Positions 18,217 through 26,733 of a stretch of DNA of 64,000 nucleotides are shown piece after piece. Origin of the DNA: Kutzneria viridogrisea (GTDB lineage: Bacteria; Actinomycetota; Actinomycetes; Mycobacteriales; Pseudonocardiaceae). The DNA lies in the NCBI GenBank assembly GCA_014138725.1, contig JACJID010000006.1, positions 618,001 to 682,000 of the forward strand, in the 5' to 3' direction. The notes beneath the pieces are model-generated. The model was not told the DNA's origin. It worked only from the letters and a program-made list of their open reading frames with translations, and searched no databases. The position numbers and the translations under genes were made by a program. Each line of letters starts with the position of its first letter. The stretch's first letter is position 1.

Positions 18217-19497
18217 ATGGCTCGGGCACTAGGGGCCGCCACCGACAGCTCAGCGGGGCGACCCCGATGGACCGGGCTGGCACGACTGGGCGGCGGGCTG
18301 GCGTGGTCGCTCACCCTGATCGGGATCCTGATCCTGATGGTCGGGCTCAACGCCAACGGCATGATCGATCTTCAGGTGTACCGCACCGGGGGTCTGGCCT
18401 GGGTGGAGGGCCTGCCGCTGTACGCGAAGGACTTCCCCGGTGATCTGCCGGGGCCGCGGCTGCCCTTCACCTACCCGCCCATCGCGGCCGTGCTGTTCGG
18501 CTCGCTGGCGCTGATGCCGCTGTGGCTGGCCAAGGCCCTGGTCACCACCGGCAGCTTCCTGGCGCTGACCGGCACCCTGCTCGCGGCCACCGCCAGGCTG
18601 GCCAGGCCCGCCGAGCCGGTGCTGGTGCTGGGCGCGCTGGCGGCCGTGGTGGCGATGCTGCTGGAGCCGGTCCGCTCCACCCTGGACTTCGGTCAGATCA
18701 ACATGCTGCTGATGGTGCTGGTCGCCGCCGACTGCCTGGCGGTGCGCAACCGCTGGCTGCGCGGCACCCTGGTCGGCCTGGCCGCCGCGATCAAGCTCAC
18801 CCCGGCCGTGTTCATCCTGTACTTCCTGGTCCGCCGCGACTGGCGGGCCGCGGTCAACACCCTCGCCTCCTTCGTGCTGTTCGGGCTGCTCGGCCTGGTG
18901 CTGGCGCCCAAGGACACGATGAACTACTGGTTCGACGCCCTGCTCGACCCCGGCCGGGTCGGCGGCCTGGCCTACGCCAGCAACCAGTCGCTGCGCGGGG
19001 TGCTGCACCGGATCAACCCGCCCGCGATGGTCGAGTCCGGCCTGTGGGCCCTGCTGTCGGTGGCCGTGGTCGGTATCGCGGTGCTGGCCGCCCACCGGGC
19101 GGTGAAGGCGGGCAACAATGCGGCGGCCCTGGTCGCCATCGCGGTCGCCGGGCTGCTCGTCTCCCCGGTGTCCTGGTCGCACCACTGGGTGTGGGCCGCC
19201 CCGGCACTGCTGGTGCTGGCCTGGGCACTGTGGCGGGCGCGGGCCTGGAAGTTCGCCCCGCTGTGGGGGTTGGCACTGCTCGTGTACACCCTCGGCCCCT
19301 TCGCCTGGCTGCCCCAGGAGAAGGACCGCGAGATGCAGTGGAACCTCTGGCAGCACCTGCTCGGCGACAGCTACGTGCTGCTCGGCCTGGGACTGCTGAT
19401 CGCGCTGGCCTTCTTCTGGCGCCACGACACCAAGCCCGAGCCCGCGCCCGCCCCGTCCGGCGAGTCCGTCGCGGTCGCCCCCACCGGGAGTCTGTAG
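18217..19497 (+). CDS. GT87-family (DUF2029) membrane mannosyltransferase
   Basis: Polytopic GT-C glycosyltransferase, 426 aa. The first luminal loop after the first helix holds DLQVYRTGGLAWVEGLPLY, with the acidic residue expected of GT-C enzymes, and PFTYPPIAAVLFG; ASNQSLRGVLHR and SPVSWSHHWVWAAPALL are further GT87 hallmarks. Characterised relatives, such as PimE, transfer mannose from polyprenyl-phosphate mannose to envelope lipids such as PIMs and lipomannan. I start at ATG 18217, with AGGGAG just upstream. The acyltransferase gene follows after 4 bases, so glycosylation and acylation of one molecule are plausible. A paralogue lies at 20589-21770. Confidence 0.87.
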   Translation: MARALGAATDSSAGRPRWTGLARLGGGLAWSLTLIGILILMVGLNANGMIDLQVYRTGGLAWVEGLPLYAKDFPGDLPGPRLPFTYPPIAAVLFGSLALMPLWLAKALVTTGSFLALTGTLLAATARLARPAEPVLVLGALAAVVAMLLEPVRSTLDFGQINMLLMVLVAADCLAVRNRWLRGTLVGLAAAIKLTPAVFILYFLVRRDWRAAVNTLASFVLFGLLGLVLAPKDTMNYWFDALLDPGRVGGLAYASNQSLRGVLHRINPPAMVESGLWALLSVAVVGIAVLAAHRAVKAGNNAAALVAIAVAGLLVSPVSWSHHWVWAAPALLVLAWALWRARAWKFAPLWGLALLVYTLGPFAWLPQEKDREMQWNLWQHLLGDSYVLLGLGLLIALAFFWRHDTKPEPAPAPSGESVAVAPTGSL

Positions 19498-19501
19498 AGA
19501 T

Positions 19502-20659
19502 ATGAAGCAGCCGCTCAGCCACGCCGAGTACCTGGCACTGAAGCGATTCCCCGCACTCGACGGCCTGCGTGCGATCGCCGCGCTGATGGTGGTGTTCTTC
19601 CACAACAACGGCCCGGAGTGGTTGCAGGGCTGGATCGGTGTGCAGATCTTCTTCGTCATCTCCGGCTACCTCATCACCACGCTGATGCTGCGGGAGGAGG
19701 ACCGCTCGGGGCGCGTGTCGTTCAAGAACTTCTACACCCGGCGCGTGTTCCGCATCCTGCCCGTGTACTTCGTGGTGCTCGGGCTGACCCTGGTCGGGCT
19801 GCTGGTCAGCGGGCGGTTCACCACCACCCCGCCGGGCACCGAGCTGCCGCTGTACCTGTTCTTCTTCAACGAGTTCGGGCACGGCGGGGACTACGGGCAG
19901 TCCTGGTCCCTGGGCATCGAGCAGAAGTTCTACCTGCTCTGGCCGGTGCTGGCCTTCTCCGCGATCATCGCCAGCCGCGGTGCGAGGTTCGGCAAGCGGG
20001 TCGGGCTCACCCTGGTGCTGATGGCCCTGTCCCTGGCCGCGGTGCCGTTCACAGTGGCCAGCGACCCGCGCGGCTGGCCCTCGCACTACTTCTCCATCCT
20101 GATCGGCTGCCTGGTTGCCATCCTGATGCACTACCCGAAGGGCTACGCGCTGATCCGGCCGCTGACCCGCCCGTGGGTGGCCAGCACGCTGGCCGGGGTG
20201 TTCGTGCTGTTCCACTTGCTCGCGCAGTTCGTGCCGGGCTTCGTGGACCGCACCCACCTGTTCGGTGACGTCCCGGGCTTCGTGGTCGTCTGCCCGCCGT
20301 ACGTGCTGGTGGTGGCCGTGGTGCTGCTGCCCGCGCTGATCGCCAACGCCTTCCCGCAGTGGCTGCTGTCCCGCAAGCCCATGGTGTTCCTTGGCGAGCG
20401 CTCGTACTCGATCTACCTGGTGCAGGGCATCGCCCACGTGCTGGTGGCCGGGCTGTGCATGCTGCTGTCCGTGGACCTCGGCAGCAGCCCGCTGCTCGGC
20501 TTCCCGGTGGCCCTGGTTGCCGTCGGCCTTGCGCACTTCTGCTACCTGTGGGTGGAGAAGCCCATGATCAAGGTGGGCCAGGGCGTGATCAGCCGCCGGA
20601 AGGCTGCGGCTGCCTCGGCTGCGGCGGCGCCAGCGGAGCCGGTGAAGGCCGCCGACTGA
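19502..20659 (+). CDS. Acyltransferase-3 family (OafA/YrhL-like) membrane protein
   Basis: Membrane acyltransferase, 385 aa. The N-terminus carries the canonical FPALDGLRAIAALMVVFFH motif, followed by IFFVISGYLITTLMLRE and the FYTRRVFRILPVYFVV segment, then SWSLGIEQKFYLLWPVL, all typical of OafA-type O-acyltransferases. It begins 4 bases after the GT87 gene and is probably cotranscribed with it. Its last 71 bases overlap the 3' end of the convergent second GT87 gene; both readings keep coding bias and both tails are Ala/Pro-rich, so the overlap affects only disordered C-termini. Confidence 0.9.
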   Translation: MKQPLSHAEYLALKRFPALDGLRAIAALMVVFFHNNGPEWLQGWIGVQIFFVISGYLITTLMLREEDRSGRVSFKNFYTRRVFRILPVYFVVLGLTLVGLLVSGRFTTTPPGTELPLYLFFFNEFGHGGDYGQSWSLGIEQKFYLLWPVLAFSAIIASRGARFGKRVGLTLVLMALSLAAVPFTVASDPRGWPSHYFSILIGCLVAILMHYPKGYALIRPLTRPWVASTLAGVFVLFHLLAQFVPGFVDRTHLFGDVPGFVVVCPPYVLVVAVVLLPALIANAFPQWLLSRKPMVFLGERSYSIYLVQGIAHVLVAGLCMLLSVDLGSSPLLGFPVALVAVGLAHFCYLWVEKPMIKVGQGVISRRKAAAASAAAAPAEPVKAAD

Positions 20660-21770
20660 GCGCGGTCACCGCCAGCCCGAGCACGGCCAGCTCCACATAG
20701 GAGTTTCCGAGCAGGTGCTGCCACCAGGTCCAGTCCAGCTCGACAAGCCCGGTGTTGGGCACCGGCAGCAGCGGCCCGAGCAGCACCGCCGCGGTGAGCA
20801 GCCCGGCGCAGTACCAGCGCCGGCCCGCGGCCAGCACGAGGATCGCGGGCAGCACCCACACCCAGTGGTGGGTCCACGAGATCGGTGAGATCAACAGCCC
20901 CGCCGCCGCGTTGGCGACCAGCGCGGCGGGCGGGGCCAGCCGCCGCATGGCCAGCACCGCGAGGACCAATACCAGCAGCGAGGCCAGGGCCCAGAGCAGG
21001 GTCTGCGTGCTCCCGGTGAGCCCGAACCTGGCCAGCAGTCCGCGCAGCGACTGGTTGCCCGCGTACACCGGGCTGCCCGGCCGGTCGGTGCGCCACATCA
21101 GGTCCAGCCAGTACCGCGCGGACTCGCCCGGGGCCACGGCCACCCCGACCGCGGTCACCGCGAGGAAGCTCAGCCCCGCGGTGAGCGCGGCACGGAAGTC
21201 CCGGCGCAGCAGCAGGTACAGCACGAACACCGCCGGGGTCAGCTTGATCGCGGCGGCGATGCCGATCAGCAGGCCGCGCGGCCAGCGCGGGGCGGGCACC
21301 AGGCAGTCGAAGACCACCAGCGCCATCAGCACCACGTTGACCTGACCGGCCATCAGCGTGGCCCGGAACGGTTCGAACTCCAGTGCCGCCGTGCACAGCG
21401 CGCTGGCCACCAGCAAGCGCTTGCGCCGGTCGCCGGGGAAGGCGTCCAGGCTGAGTAGCACCCGGTAGGCCACGGCCACCGCGAGCACCGCCGAGACCAC
21501 GATCACCAGCGTGCCCGCCACCGCCCTGGGCAGCAGGGCCAGCGGCACGAACAGCGGGGCGGACACCGGCGGGTAGGTGAACGGGAAGCTGGCCCCGACG
21601 AAGTCCACCAGCATCGGCCCGTACAGGTCCCCGCCGTCCAGCCAGGTGCGCGCGCCGACCCGGTACACCTCCAGGTCGAACTCGCGCGCGCCCAGCAGGG
21701 CCACGGCGATCCCGACCGCCACCGCGTTGATCACGAGCATGGTGGCCAGGGCGGCCCTGCTGGACAGCAT
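20589..21770 (-). CDS. GT87-family (DUF2029) membrane mannosyltransferase, second copy
   Basis: Paralogue of the enzyme at 18217, 393 aa, with the same signature order: FDLEVYRVGARTWLDGGDLY with the probable catalytic Asp/Glu loop, FPFTYPPVSAPLFV, IGIAAAIKLTPAVFVLYLLL, AGNQSLRGLLARFG and SPISWTHHWVWVLPAILVL. It should use polyprenyl-phosphate mannose on the outer membrane face. The tail (SRRPSPAPLAPPQPRQPQPSGG region) is Pro-rich and overlaps the convergent acyltransferase gene by 71 bp. The FAD monooxygenase gene ends 4 bases before its start, so the two share a leftward transcript. Confidence 0.87.
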   Translation of the reverse strand: MLSSRAALATMLVINAVAVGIAVALLGAREFDLEVYRVGARTWLDGGDLYGPMLVDFVGASFPFTYPPVSAPLFVPLALLPRAVAGTLVIVVSAVLAVAVAYRVLLSLDAFPGDRRKRLLVASALCTAALEFEPFRATLMAGQVNVVLMALVVFDCLVPAPRWPRGLLIGIAAAIKLTPAVFVLYLLLRRDFRAALTAGLSFLAVTAVGVAVAPGESARYWLDLMWRTDRPGSPVYAGNQSLRGLLARFGLTGSTQTLLWALASLLVLVLAVLAMRRLAPPAALVANAAAGLLISPISWTHHWVWVLPAILVLAAGRRWYCAGLLTAAVLLGPLLPVPNTGLVELDWTWWQHLLGNSYVELAVLGLAVTALSRRPSPAPLAPPQPRQPQPSGG

Positions 21771-21774
21771 GCGC

Positions 21775-23199
21775 TCAGCGAACCACAGTGCCGAACCAGG
21801 TCGTGAAGGCGGTCTCGGCGGCGATCAGGTCATCACCCCGCCAGGCGAGGACGCCGTCCGGCCGGATGAGCAGGTTCTCCGGCGCCTCGGCGGTGACCAC
21901 GTTGACCCGGTCCCGCCAGCGCTGCGCCAGCTCGGCAAGGCGGGCGTCCGCGCGCGGGCTGACCAGCACCCCGCGACCGTCCCGGAAGTGCTCGGCGATG
22001 CCCAGGTCGGGGGCCTGGTCCTGCCAGGCACCGGACACCTGGCGCACCACGTAGGTGGCGCCGTCCCTGGTGTTCAGCAGGTCACGCAGGATCGTGCGCA
22101 GCGCGCGGGAACGCGGGTCCGGGCGCAGCAGCGCGGTCTGCGCCATGGTCCAGTCCTGCACCCACTTGCCCACCGGGTGCCGCTCGCTGGTGTAGGTGTC
22201 CAGCAGGCCGGGCTGGGCCCAGCCCCGGAGGGTGGCCGCCAGCTTCCAGCCCAGGTTGACCGCGTCCCCGAAGCCCAGGTTGAGCCCCTGGCCGCCGAAG
22301 GGCGGGTGCACGTGCGCCGCGTCGCCCGCGAGCAGCACCCGGCCGCGCCGGTACGTGCTGGCCTGCCGGGTCGTGTCGGTGTAGCGGGAGGCCGTGTGCA
22401 GCCGGGTGATCCTCGCCCCGGACCCGCTGATCAGGTCGAGGCTGGCCTGCACCTCCTCCAGGGTCACCGGCGCGTTCCGGTCGGCGGGCACCCGGCCGAA
22501 CTCGGTGAGGCCCAGCAGGTGCGGGCCGTCCGGGATCGGCGCGTGCATGAGCATGCCCGCGTCGGTGAACAGCTCCAGCGGCATCAGCTCGGGCCGGTCC
22601 AGTTCGACCATGGCGTGCCGCGTGGTGAACTCCGGCTCCACGCCGGGGAAGTCGAACCCCGCCAGCTTGCGCACCGCGCTGTGGCTGCCGTCGCAGCCCA
22701 CCAGCCACTGCGTCCGCACCCGGTGCCCGCCCAGGTCGACCTCCACCCCGTGCTCGTCCGCGGCCACCCCTGTCACCGCCGCGCCGTAGCGCACCTCGAC
22801 CCCCAGCTCGGCGGCGCGGGCCGCCAGCAGCGTGCGCAGCTCGTACAGGCCCACCACCCCGCAGTCCGCGAACGGACGGTGCCGGGCCAGCTCCGGGTCC
22901 TCGGCGTGGATGTCGCGCGCGCCGACGAAGATCAGCGCGAAGTGGGCGAGCGGTTCCTCCTCGCGCCCAAGCCCGAACATCTTCAGGCTGTTCGCCTGCG
23001 CCTTGCGCACCCCGTCGAGCAGCCCGCGCCGGTCCAGGGCCTCGATCGTGGGCAGGTTGAGCGCCCGCTGGTCCATCAGCTCCCGGTCCTGCGGCCCGCC
23101 CCGCTCGGCCACCAGCACGCTGACCCCCGCCAGCCCCAGCTCGCACGCCAGCAGCAGGCCCACCGGCCCGCCGCCCGCGATCACCACCTCGTGGTCCAC
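21775..23199 (-). CDS. FAD-dependent aromatic monooxygenase (PheA/TfdB, Rox-like)
   Basis: Class A flavoprotein hydroxylase, 474 aa. The FAD dinucleotide motif is VVIAGGGPVGLLLACELG at residues 5-22; WLVGCDGSHSAVRK carries the DG motif; RVLLAGDAAHVHPPFGGQGL is the second FAD motif (GD); the C-terminus (LLIRPDGVLAWRGDD) is the thioredoxin-like tail found in PheA/TfdB and rifampicin monooxygenases, which also share this length. It probably hydroxylates or inactivates a phenolic compound. GTG 23199 is preceded by AAGGGGGA. It is divergent from a TetR repressor with two operator copies in the 100-bp gap, the usual layout of an inducible detoxification gene. Confidence 0.87.
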   Translation of the reverse strand: MDHEVVIAGGGPVGLLLACELGLAGVSVLVAERGGPQDRELMDQRALNLPTIEALDRRGLLDGVRKAQANSLKMFGLGREEEPLAHFALIFVGARDIHAEDPELARHRPFADCGVVGLYELRTLLAARAAELGVEVRYGAAVTGVAADEHGVEVDLGGHRVRTQWLVGCDGSHSAVRKLAGFDFPGVEPEFTTRHAMVELDRPELMPLELFTDAGMLMHAPIPDGPHLLGLTEFGRVPADRNAPVTLEEVQASLDLISGSGARITRLHTASRYTDTTRQASTYRRGRVLLAGDAAHVHPPFGGQGLNLGFGDAVNLGWKLAATLRGWAQPGLLDTYTSERHPVGKWVQDWTMAQTALLRPDPRSRALRTILRDLLNTRDGATYVVRQVSGAWQDQAPDLGIAEHFRDGRGVLVSPRADARLAELAQRWRDRVNVVTAEAPENLLIRPDGVLAWRGDDLIAAETAFTTWFGTVVR

Positions 23200-23227
23200 A
23201 GCTCCCCCTTCGATTGAAACCAGGCAA

Positions 23228-23279
23228 CACTGTTCGCAGTGAGGCTGACGGTAGCTAACTGAGTACACTGTTCGCAATG
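23228..23279. promoter_or_regulatory. Two copies of a CACTGTTCGCARTG operator
   Basis: CACTGTTCGCAGTG at 23228-23241 is a perfect inverted repeat (CACTG, 4-base spacer, CAGTG); CACTGTTCGCAATG at 23266-23279 is a near-perfect second copy, 38 bp away. Both lie in the short gap between the divergent monooxygenase and tetR starts and are likely binding sites for that TetR protein. Confidence 0.75.
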
Positions 23280-23299
23280 GCCGCTTGGAGGTGGACCGC

Positions 23300-24007
23300 T
23301 TGCTCATCTGGGAACGGCCCGAGCGTGCCGCCCGCGGCCCCCGGCCCAGTCGCAGCCGCGAGGAGATCGCGCGCGTCGCCGTGCTGCTGGCCGACACCGA
23401 GGGGCTGGACGCCGTGTCCATGCGCCGGGTCGCCGGTGAACTCGGCACCGGCACGACCTCGCTGTACCGGTACGTGTCCAAGAAGGACGAACTGTTCGAC
23501 CTGATGCTCGACCGCGTGCTCGGCGAGTCGCCGCTGCCGCCGCTGACCGGGAACTGGCGGGCCGACCTGCGGGCCTTCGCCCTGAGGATGCGCACGATGA
23601 TGCTGCGCCACCCGTGGGCGGTCGCGCTCTCGGCCGGGCGTCCCACCCTGGGGCCGAACAGCCTGCGCGCGAGTGAGCACGCGCTGACCGCCGTGGACGG
23701 CCTGGGGCTGCACATCGACGACATGATGATCGTCGTCGACACGCTCCAGGCGTTCGTGCGCGGCGCGGTCATGCGCGACCTGGAGGAGAGTCAGGCGCAA
23801 CGGCGCAGCGGCCTGGACTTCCGCGCATACATCAAGTCGCAGGCGGACTACGGCCTGCGCGTCGTGGCGAGCGGCCAGTACCCGAGGATGACTCGCTACT
23901 TGGTCGAAGCCGAGATCCCGCACGCGGCCGACCGCGCCGAGCGGACCTTCACCCTGGGCCTCGAACGCCTCCTCGACGGCCTCTCCCGCACCATCCGCGC
24001 CGACTGA
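23300..24007 (+). CDS. TetR-family regulator with TetR_C_1-like ligand domain
   Basis: Repressor of 235 aa. The helix-turn-helix spans SREEIARVAVLLADTEGLDAVSMRRVAGELGTGTTSLYRYVSKKDEL, followed by a longer C-terminal domain of the type seen in tetracycline-repressor-like TetRs (ALRMRTMMLRHPWAVALSAGRPTLGPN). I start at TTG 23300 because GGAGGTG at 23287-23293 sits 6 bases upstream; earlier TTG 23285 and GTG 23291 overlap that site. Divergent from the FAD monooxygenase with two operators between them, so it most likely represses that enzyme until an aromatic inducer binds. Confidence 0.85.
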   Translation: MLIWERPERAARGPRPSRSREEIARVAVLLADTEGLDAVSMRRVAGELGTGTTSLYRYVSKKDELFDLMLDRVLGESPLPPLTGNWRADLRAFALRMRTMMLRHPWAVALSAGRPTLGPNSLRASEHALTAVDGLGLHIDDMMIVVDTLQAFVRGAVMRDLEESQAQRRSGLDFRAYIKSQADYGLRVVASGQYPRMTRYLVEAEIPHAADRAERTFTLGLERLLDGLSRTIRAD

Positions 24008-24020
24008 CCTGCCAGCCGCC

Positions 24021-24785
24021 GAGTCCCGCTCACGGTGGCGCGAGTCCCGCTCTGGGGTGCGTGAGTCCCGTCCACGGTGGCGTGAGTCCCGTTCTGGTGT
24101 TGGCGAGTCCCGTCCAGCGGTGCGTGAGTCCCGTTCTGGTGTCGGCGAGTCCCCCTCGCGGGGGCGCGAGTCCCGCTCTGGGGTGTGTGAGTCCCGCCCG
24201 GTGGTGCGCGAGTCCCGCTGTGGCGCTCGTGAGTCCCGTCCAGCGGTGCGCGAGTCCCGCTCTGGGGTTGGCGAGTCCCGCTCAGGGGGGCGTCAGTCCC
24301 GCTCAGCGGTGCGTGAGTCCCGTCCACAGGGGCGTGAGTCCCGTCCAGTGGTGCGTGAGTCCCGATCTGGTGTTGGCGAGGCCCGCCCGGTGGTGCGCGA
24401 GTCCCGTTGTCGTGCTCGTGAGTCCCGTCTAGCGGTGCGTGAGTCTCATTCTGGTGCTGGTGAGGCCCGCCCGGCGGTGCGCGAGTCCCGTTGTCGTGCT
24501 CGTGAGTCCCGTCTAGCGGTGCGTGAGTCTCATTCTGGTGCTGGTGAGGCCCGCCCGGCGGTGCGCGAGTCCCGTTCTGGTGTCGGCGAGTCCCGCTCCC
24601 GTGCTGGCGAGTCCTGTCCGCTCCTCATGGCCGCTGGGTGTGTGCGCCGTCCTCGTTGCCGACCGCGCGGCCTCGTGCGGTGATCTTCCGCCGCCAGAAC
24701 GGGACTCGTGCCCCTGCGGGCGGGACTCGCCGACCGCAGAGCGGGACTCGGCGTCGGGTGAGCGGGACTCGGGGTTGGGTGCGGG
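24021..24785. repeat. Long 21-bp periodic tandem array, 29 forward plus 4 inverted units (copy 2)
   Basis: GAGTCCCG-type units occur every 21 bp without a slip from 24021 to 24609 (29 units, a few with CAGTCCCG, GAGGCCCG or GAGTCTCA), then after a 92-bp gap GGGACTC occurs at 24701, 24722, 24743 and 24764 (4 units, inverted). Between conserved cores the remaining bases vary among a few types (TCTGGGGTG, TCCAGCGGTG, TTCTGGTGTTGG). Since 21 is a multiple of 3, false open frames encoding a heptapeptide repeat (RESRSGV-like) run through it. It occupies nearly the whole gap between the TetR stop and the metallophore-like operon. Confidence 0.95.
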
Positions 24786-24826
24786 TTTGTGCATGTGAGC
24801 AGGGTCCTACCTTCGTAGGGTGAATT

Positions 24827-24841
24827 TGAAAACCGTTGTCG
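24827..24841 (+). promoter_or_regulatory. Candidate Zur/Fur-type operator upstream of the metallophore-like operon
   Basis: TGAAAACCGTTGTCG is an imperfect 15-bp palindrome that matches the actinobacterial Zur-type consensus TGAAAACGATTTTCA at 11 of 15 positions by my alignment. It lies 44 bases upstream of the first gene, a position suited to block transcription. A small hairpin, CCTAC-CTTC-GTAGG (24806-24819), sits just upstream. The regulator itself is not in the window. Confidence 0.5.
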
Positions 24842-24884
24842 TTATCGTTGGGGCGCTTCGTCTGATCCAGGTGGGGAGTCCAGA

Positions 24885-26066
24885 TTGTCTGCATCCGGGG
24901 TGTTGAGCCCTGTCCTCGACGGCGTCCGCGAGGTCGGCCGGGTGTGCGTGCCCTGCGGGGCCGCGCAGCACCGGGTGGTCGGCCAGTGCGCGTGCGGGCG
25001 CGGCATGGTCGAGACTGTGGTCGGCGCGGGCCGCACGGCTCCGGCCGAGTTGACCGCCGACTTCTACGACTGGGCCTGGCCGGTGCTGCCACTGAGCGAC
25101 CGCTCCGTGGTGCACGGGCCGCTGGACCTGCGCACGCCCCTGCTGGACGGCGGGTTCCTGCGCGAACTGGTCGGCGGCCCGCAGGTCTGGCTCAAGGACG
25201 AGACGGCGCTGCCCACCGGCACCACGAAGGACCGCGCGGCGGCCGTGGTGTACCCGTACCTGCTCGACAACGGGGTCACCGGCATCGTCTTGTCCTCCAC
25301 GGGAAACACCTCGACCTCGTTCGCGGCCTTCGCGCGCTACTACCCGCGGATCGAGGTGCACATCTTCGTCGGGCGGGACTTCGCCTACCGGCTGCGCGGG
25401 CTTGGTTCGCCCAACGTCACGGTGCACGTGGTCAACGGCACGTTCGTGCAGGCCGGGATCGCGGGCCAGCAGTACGCCAAGGCGCATGGCCTGCAATGGG
25501 AGGCGGGCTTCTTCAACCCGGCACGCCGGGACGGGCTGAAGACAGCGTTCCTGGAGGCGGCGCTCGAACTCGGCGAGGGGCCTGGCATGTACGTGCAGGC
25601 GATCAGCAGCGCGATGGGTGTGGTGGGCGCGGCCAAGGCGGCGGGTGAACTGCCGCTCTACGGGCTGCCCGCGCGCAGGCCGCGGCTGCTGTGCGTGCAG
25701 CAGAGCAGCTGCGCGCCGATGGTCACGGCCTGGAGTTCCGGCAGGGAGCGCATCGACGCGAGCGACAAGGTCGCCCGCCCGCACGGACTGGCCAAGGCGA
25801 TCCTGCGCGGCGACCCGTCCGGTGCCTACCCGTTGGTGCGCAACCTGGTCCGCGGCTCGGACGGGGACTTCGTGTCGGTGACCGACAGCCAGATCCGGGT
25901 CGCCCGCAGACTGGTGTTCGAGCACACGGGGCGCTCGGTGTGTGAGGCTTCCTCGGTTGCGGTGGCCGGGTACCTCACGTGGGCGCAGGCAAACCGGCCA
26001 GACCCGGAGGCCGCGCCGGTGGTGATCAACCTGACCGGGGGCGACCGCAATGAGATTCGTCGCTGA
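24885..26066 (+). CDS. PLP-dependent threonine-synthase-like enzyme (fold type II)
   Basis: Cytosolic fold-type II PLP enzyme, 393 aa. The PLP Schiff-base lysine is Lys115 in GTTKDRAA, and the phosphate-contact segment is SSTGNTSTSFAAF. The N-terminus has a CxxC...CxC pattern (VCVPCGAAQHRVVGQCACG) that could bind zinc. Threonine-synthase relatives carry out beta- or gamma-replacement and elimination on amino-acid substrates. It heads ten overlapping genes ending with a complete oligopeptide-type importer, so a role in building a secreted amino-acid-based chelator is more likely than threonine synthesis. TTG start, with GGTGGGGAG 6 bases upstream. The stop overlaps the next gene by 17 bp. Confidence 0.8.
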   Translation: MSASGVLSPVLDGVREVGRVCVPCGAAQHRVVGQCACGRGMVETVVGAGRTAPAELTADFYDWAWPVLPLSDRSVVHGPLDLRTPLLDGGFLRELVGGPQVWLKDETALPTGTTKDRAAAVVYPYLLDNGVTGIVLSSTGNTSTSFAAFARYYPRIEVHIFVGRDFAYRLRGLGSPNVTVHVVNGTFVQAGIAGQQYAKAHGLQWEAGFFNPARRDGLKTAFLEAALELGEGPGMYVQAISSAMGVVGAAKAAGELPLYGLPARRPRLLCVQQSSCAPMVTAWSSGRERIDASDKVARPHGLAKAILRGDPSGAYPLVRNLVRGSDGDFVSVTDSQIRVARRLVFEHTGRSVCEASSVAVAGYLTWAQANRPDPEAAPVVINLTGGDRNEIRR

Positions 26067-26733
26067 CCAGGAGGCCCGCCGGGCACTGCCCCCGCACAGG
26101 CTGTTCGACCTGTGCACACAAGCCTTGCGGGACAACACCTTCCGTGAGGTGACGGCGGTGGCCGAGCTCGGGTCGCGCCGGCCGTCGATCAAGGCGGGCT
26201 TTCTCGCGGACGGCACGCACGGCACCCGGGTCCGGCCGCACTCCGAGGGCGCCTACTGGACCCTGGTCTTCGACCGCGAGGACCAGTTGCGCGGCTGTGT
26301 GCAGGCGGTCTACCTCAGCTACTTCCGTGCGGCCTCGGTGCTGCTGGACTGGCCGCACCGCGCGGGAGCCCGCTCGCTGCTGGTGTGCGGCACGGGGCGG
26401 CTCGGCAGTGCCTGTGCGCAACTGGCTTGCGTGGTTTTGCAAGGAGTTTCGGTGCACTACTGGTCGCCGAGCGGCCGTCCGCCCGCCGGTGTGCGGGCAC
26501 GCCGCTGGCGGCCCGGTGATCAACTGCCCGATGCGGTGATCACCGCGACCCCGGCCACGACGCCAATCCCGTTGTCCCTCAAGGGAACCGGGTACGTCGG
26601 GGTCGGCGGGGGACTGCGTGAGATCGACACCGGCGAGCTCGCCGGGTCGGTGGTTCGCGTCGCCGGTGGCGGCGGTGGCCTGGACGTGCTGCTGGCCGCC
26701 ACCGTGCTCGACGCAGTGGAGGGAGGATCATGA
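26050..26733 (+). CDS. Ornithine-cyclodeaminase-like (SbnB-like) dehydrogenase, short form
   Basis: NAD(P)-binding protein of the ornithine cyclodeaminase/mu-crystallin family, 227 aa, clearly shorter than the usual 320-350. The N-terminal substrate part contains RRPSIKAGFLADGTHGTRVRPHSEGAYW, and the Rossmann domain starts at SLLVCGTGRLGSACAQL; the C-terminal part is curtailed. In staphyloferrin B synthesis the relative SbnB oxidatively releases L-2,3-diaminopropionate from the product of SbnA; an SbnA-like gene lies two genes on, so a similar step is inferred. It overlaps both neighbours (17 bp upstream, ATGA downstream), which implies coupled translation. Confidence 0.72.
   Translation: MRFVADQEARRALPPHRLFDLCTQALRDNTFREVTAVAELGSRRPSIKAGFLADGTHGTRVRPHSEGAYWTLVFDREDQLRGCVQAVYLSYFRAASVLLDWPHRAGARSLLVCGTGRLGSACAQLACVVLQGVSVHYWSPSGRPPAGVRARRWRPGDQLPDAVITATPATTPIPLSLKGTGYVGVGGGLREIDTGELAGSVVRVAGGGGGLDVLLAATVLDAVEGGS

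Noticed and set aside
23277-23504. ATG 23277 as start of the second TetR gene
   Set aside because: It is in a different frame and overlaps the operator; TTG 23300 has the GGAGGTG site and the TetR frame.
24057-24683. Open frames through the 21-bp arrays (208 aa RESRSGV-like repeat protein)
   Set aside because: Frame stays open only because the unit is 21 bp; no ribosome site, and equivalent frames are open on both strands and in all three arrays.
24021-24785. Possible CRISPR array
   Set aside because: Units are contiguous 21-bp repeats without unique spacers of constant length, and no cas genes are in the window.
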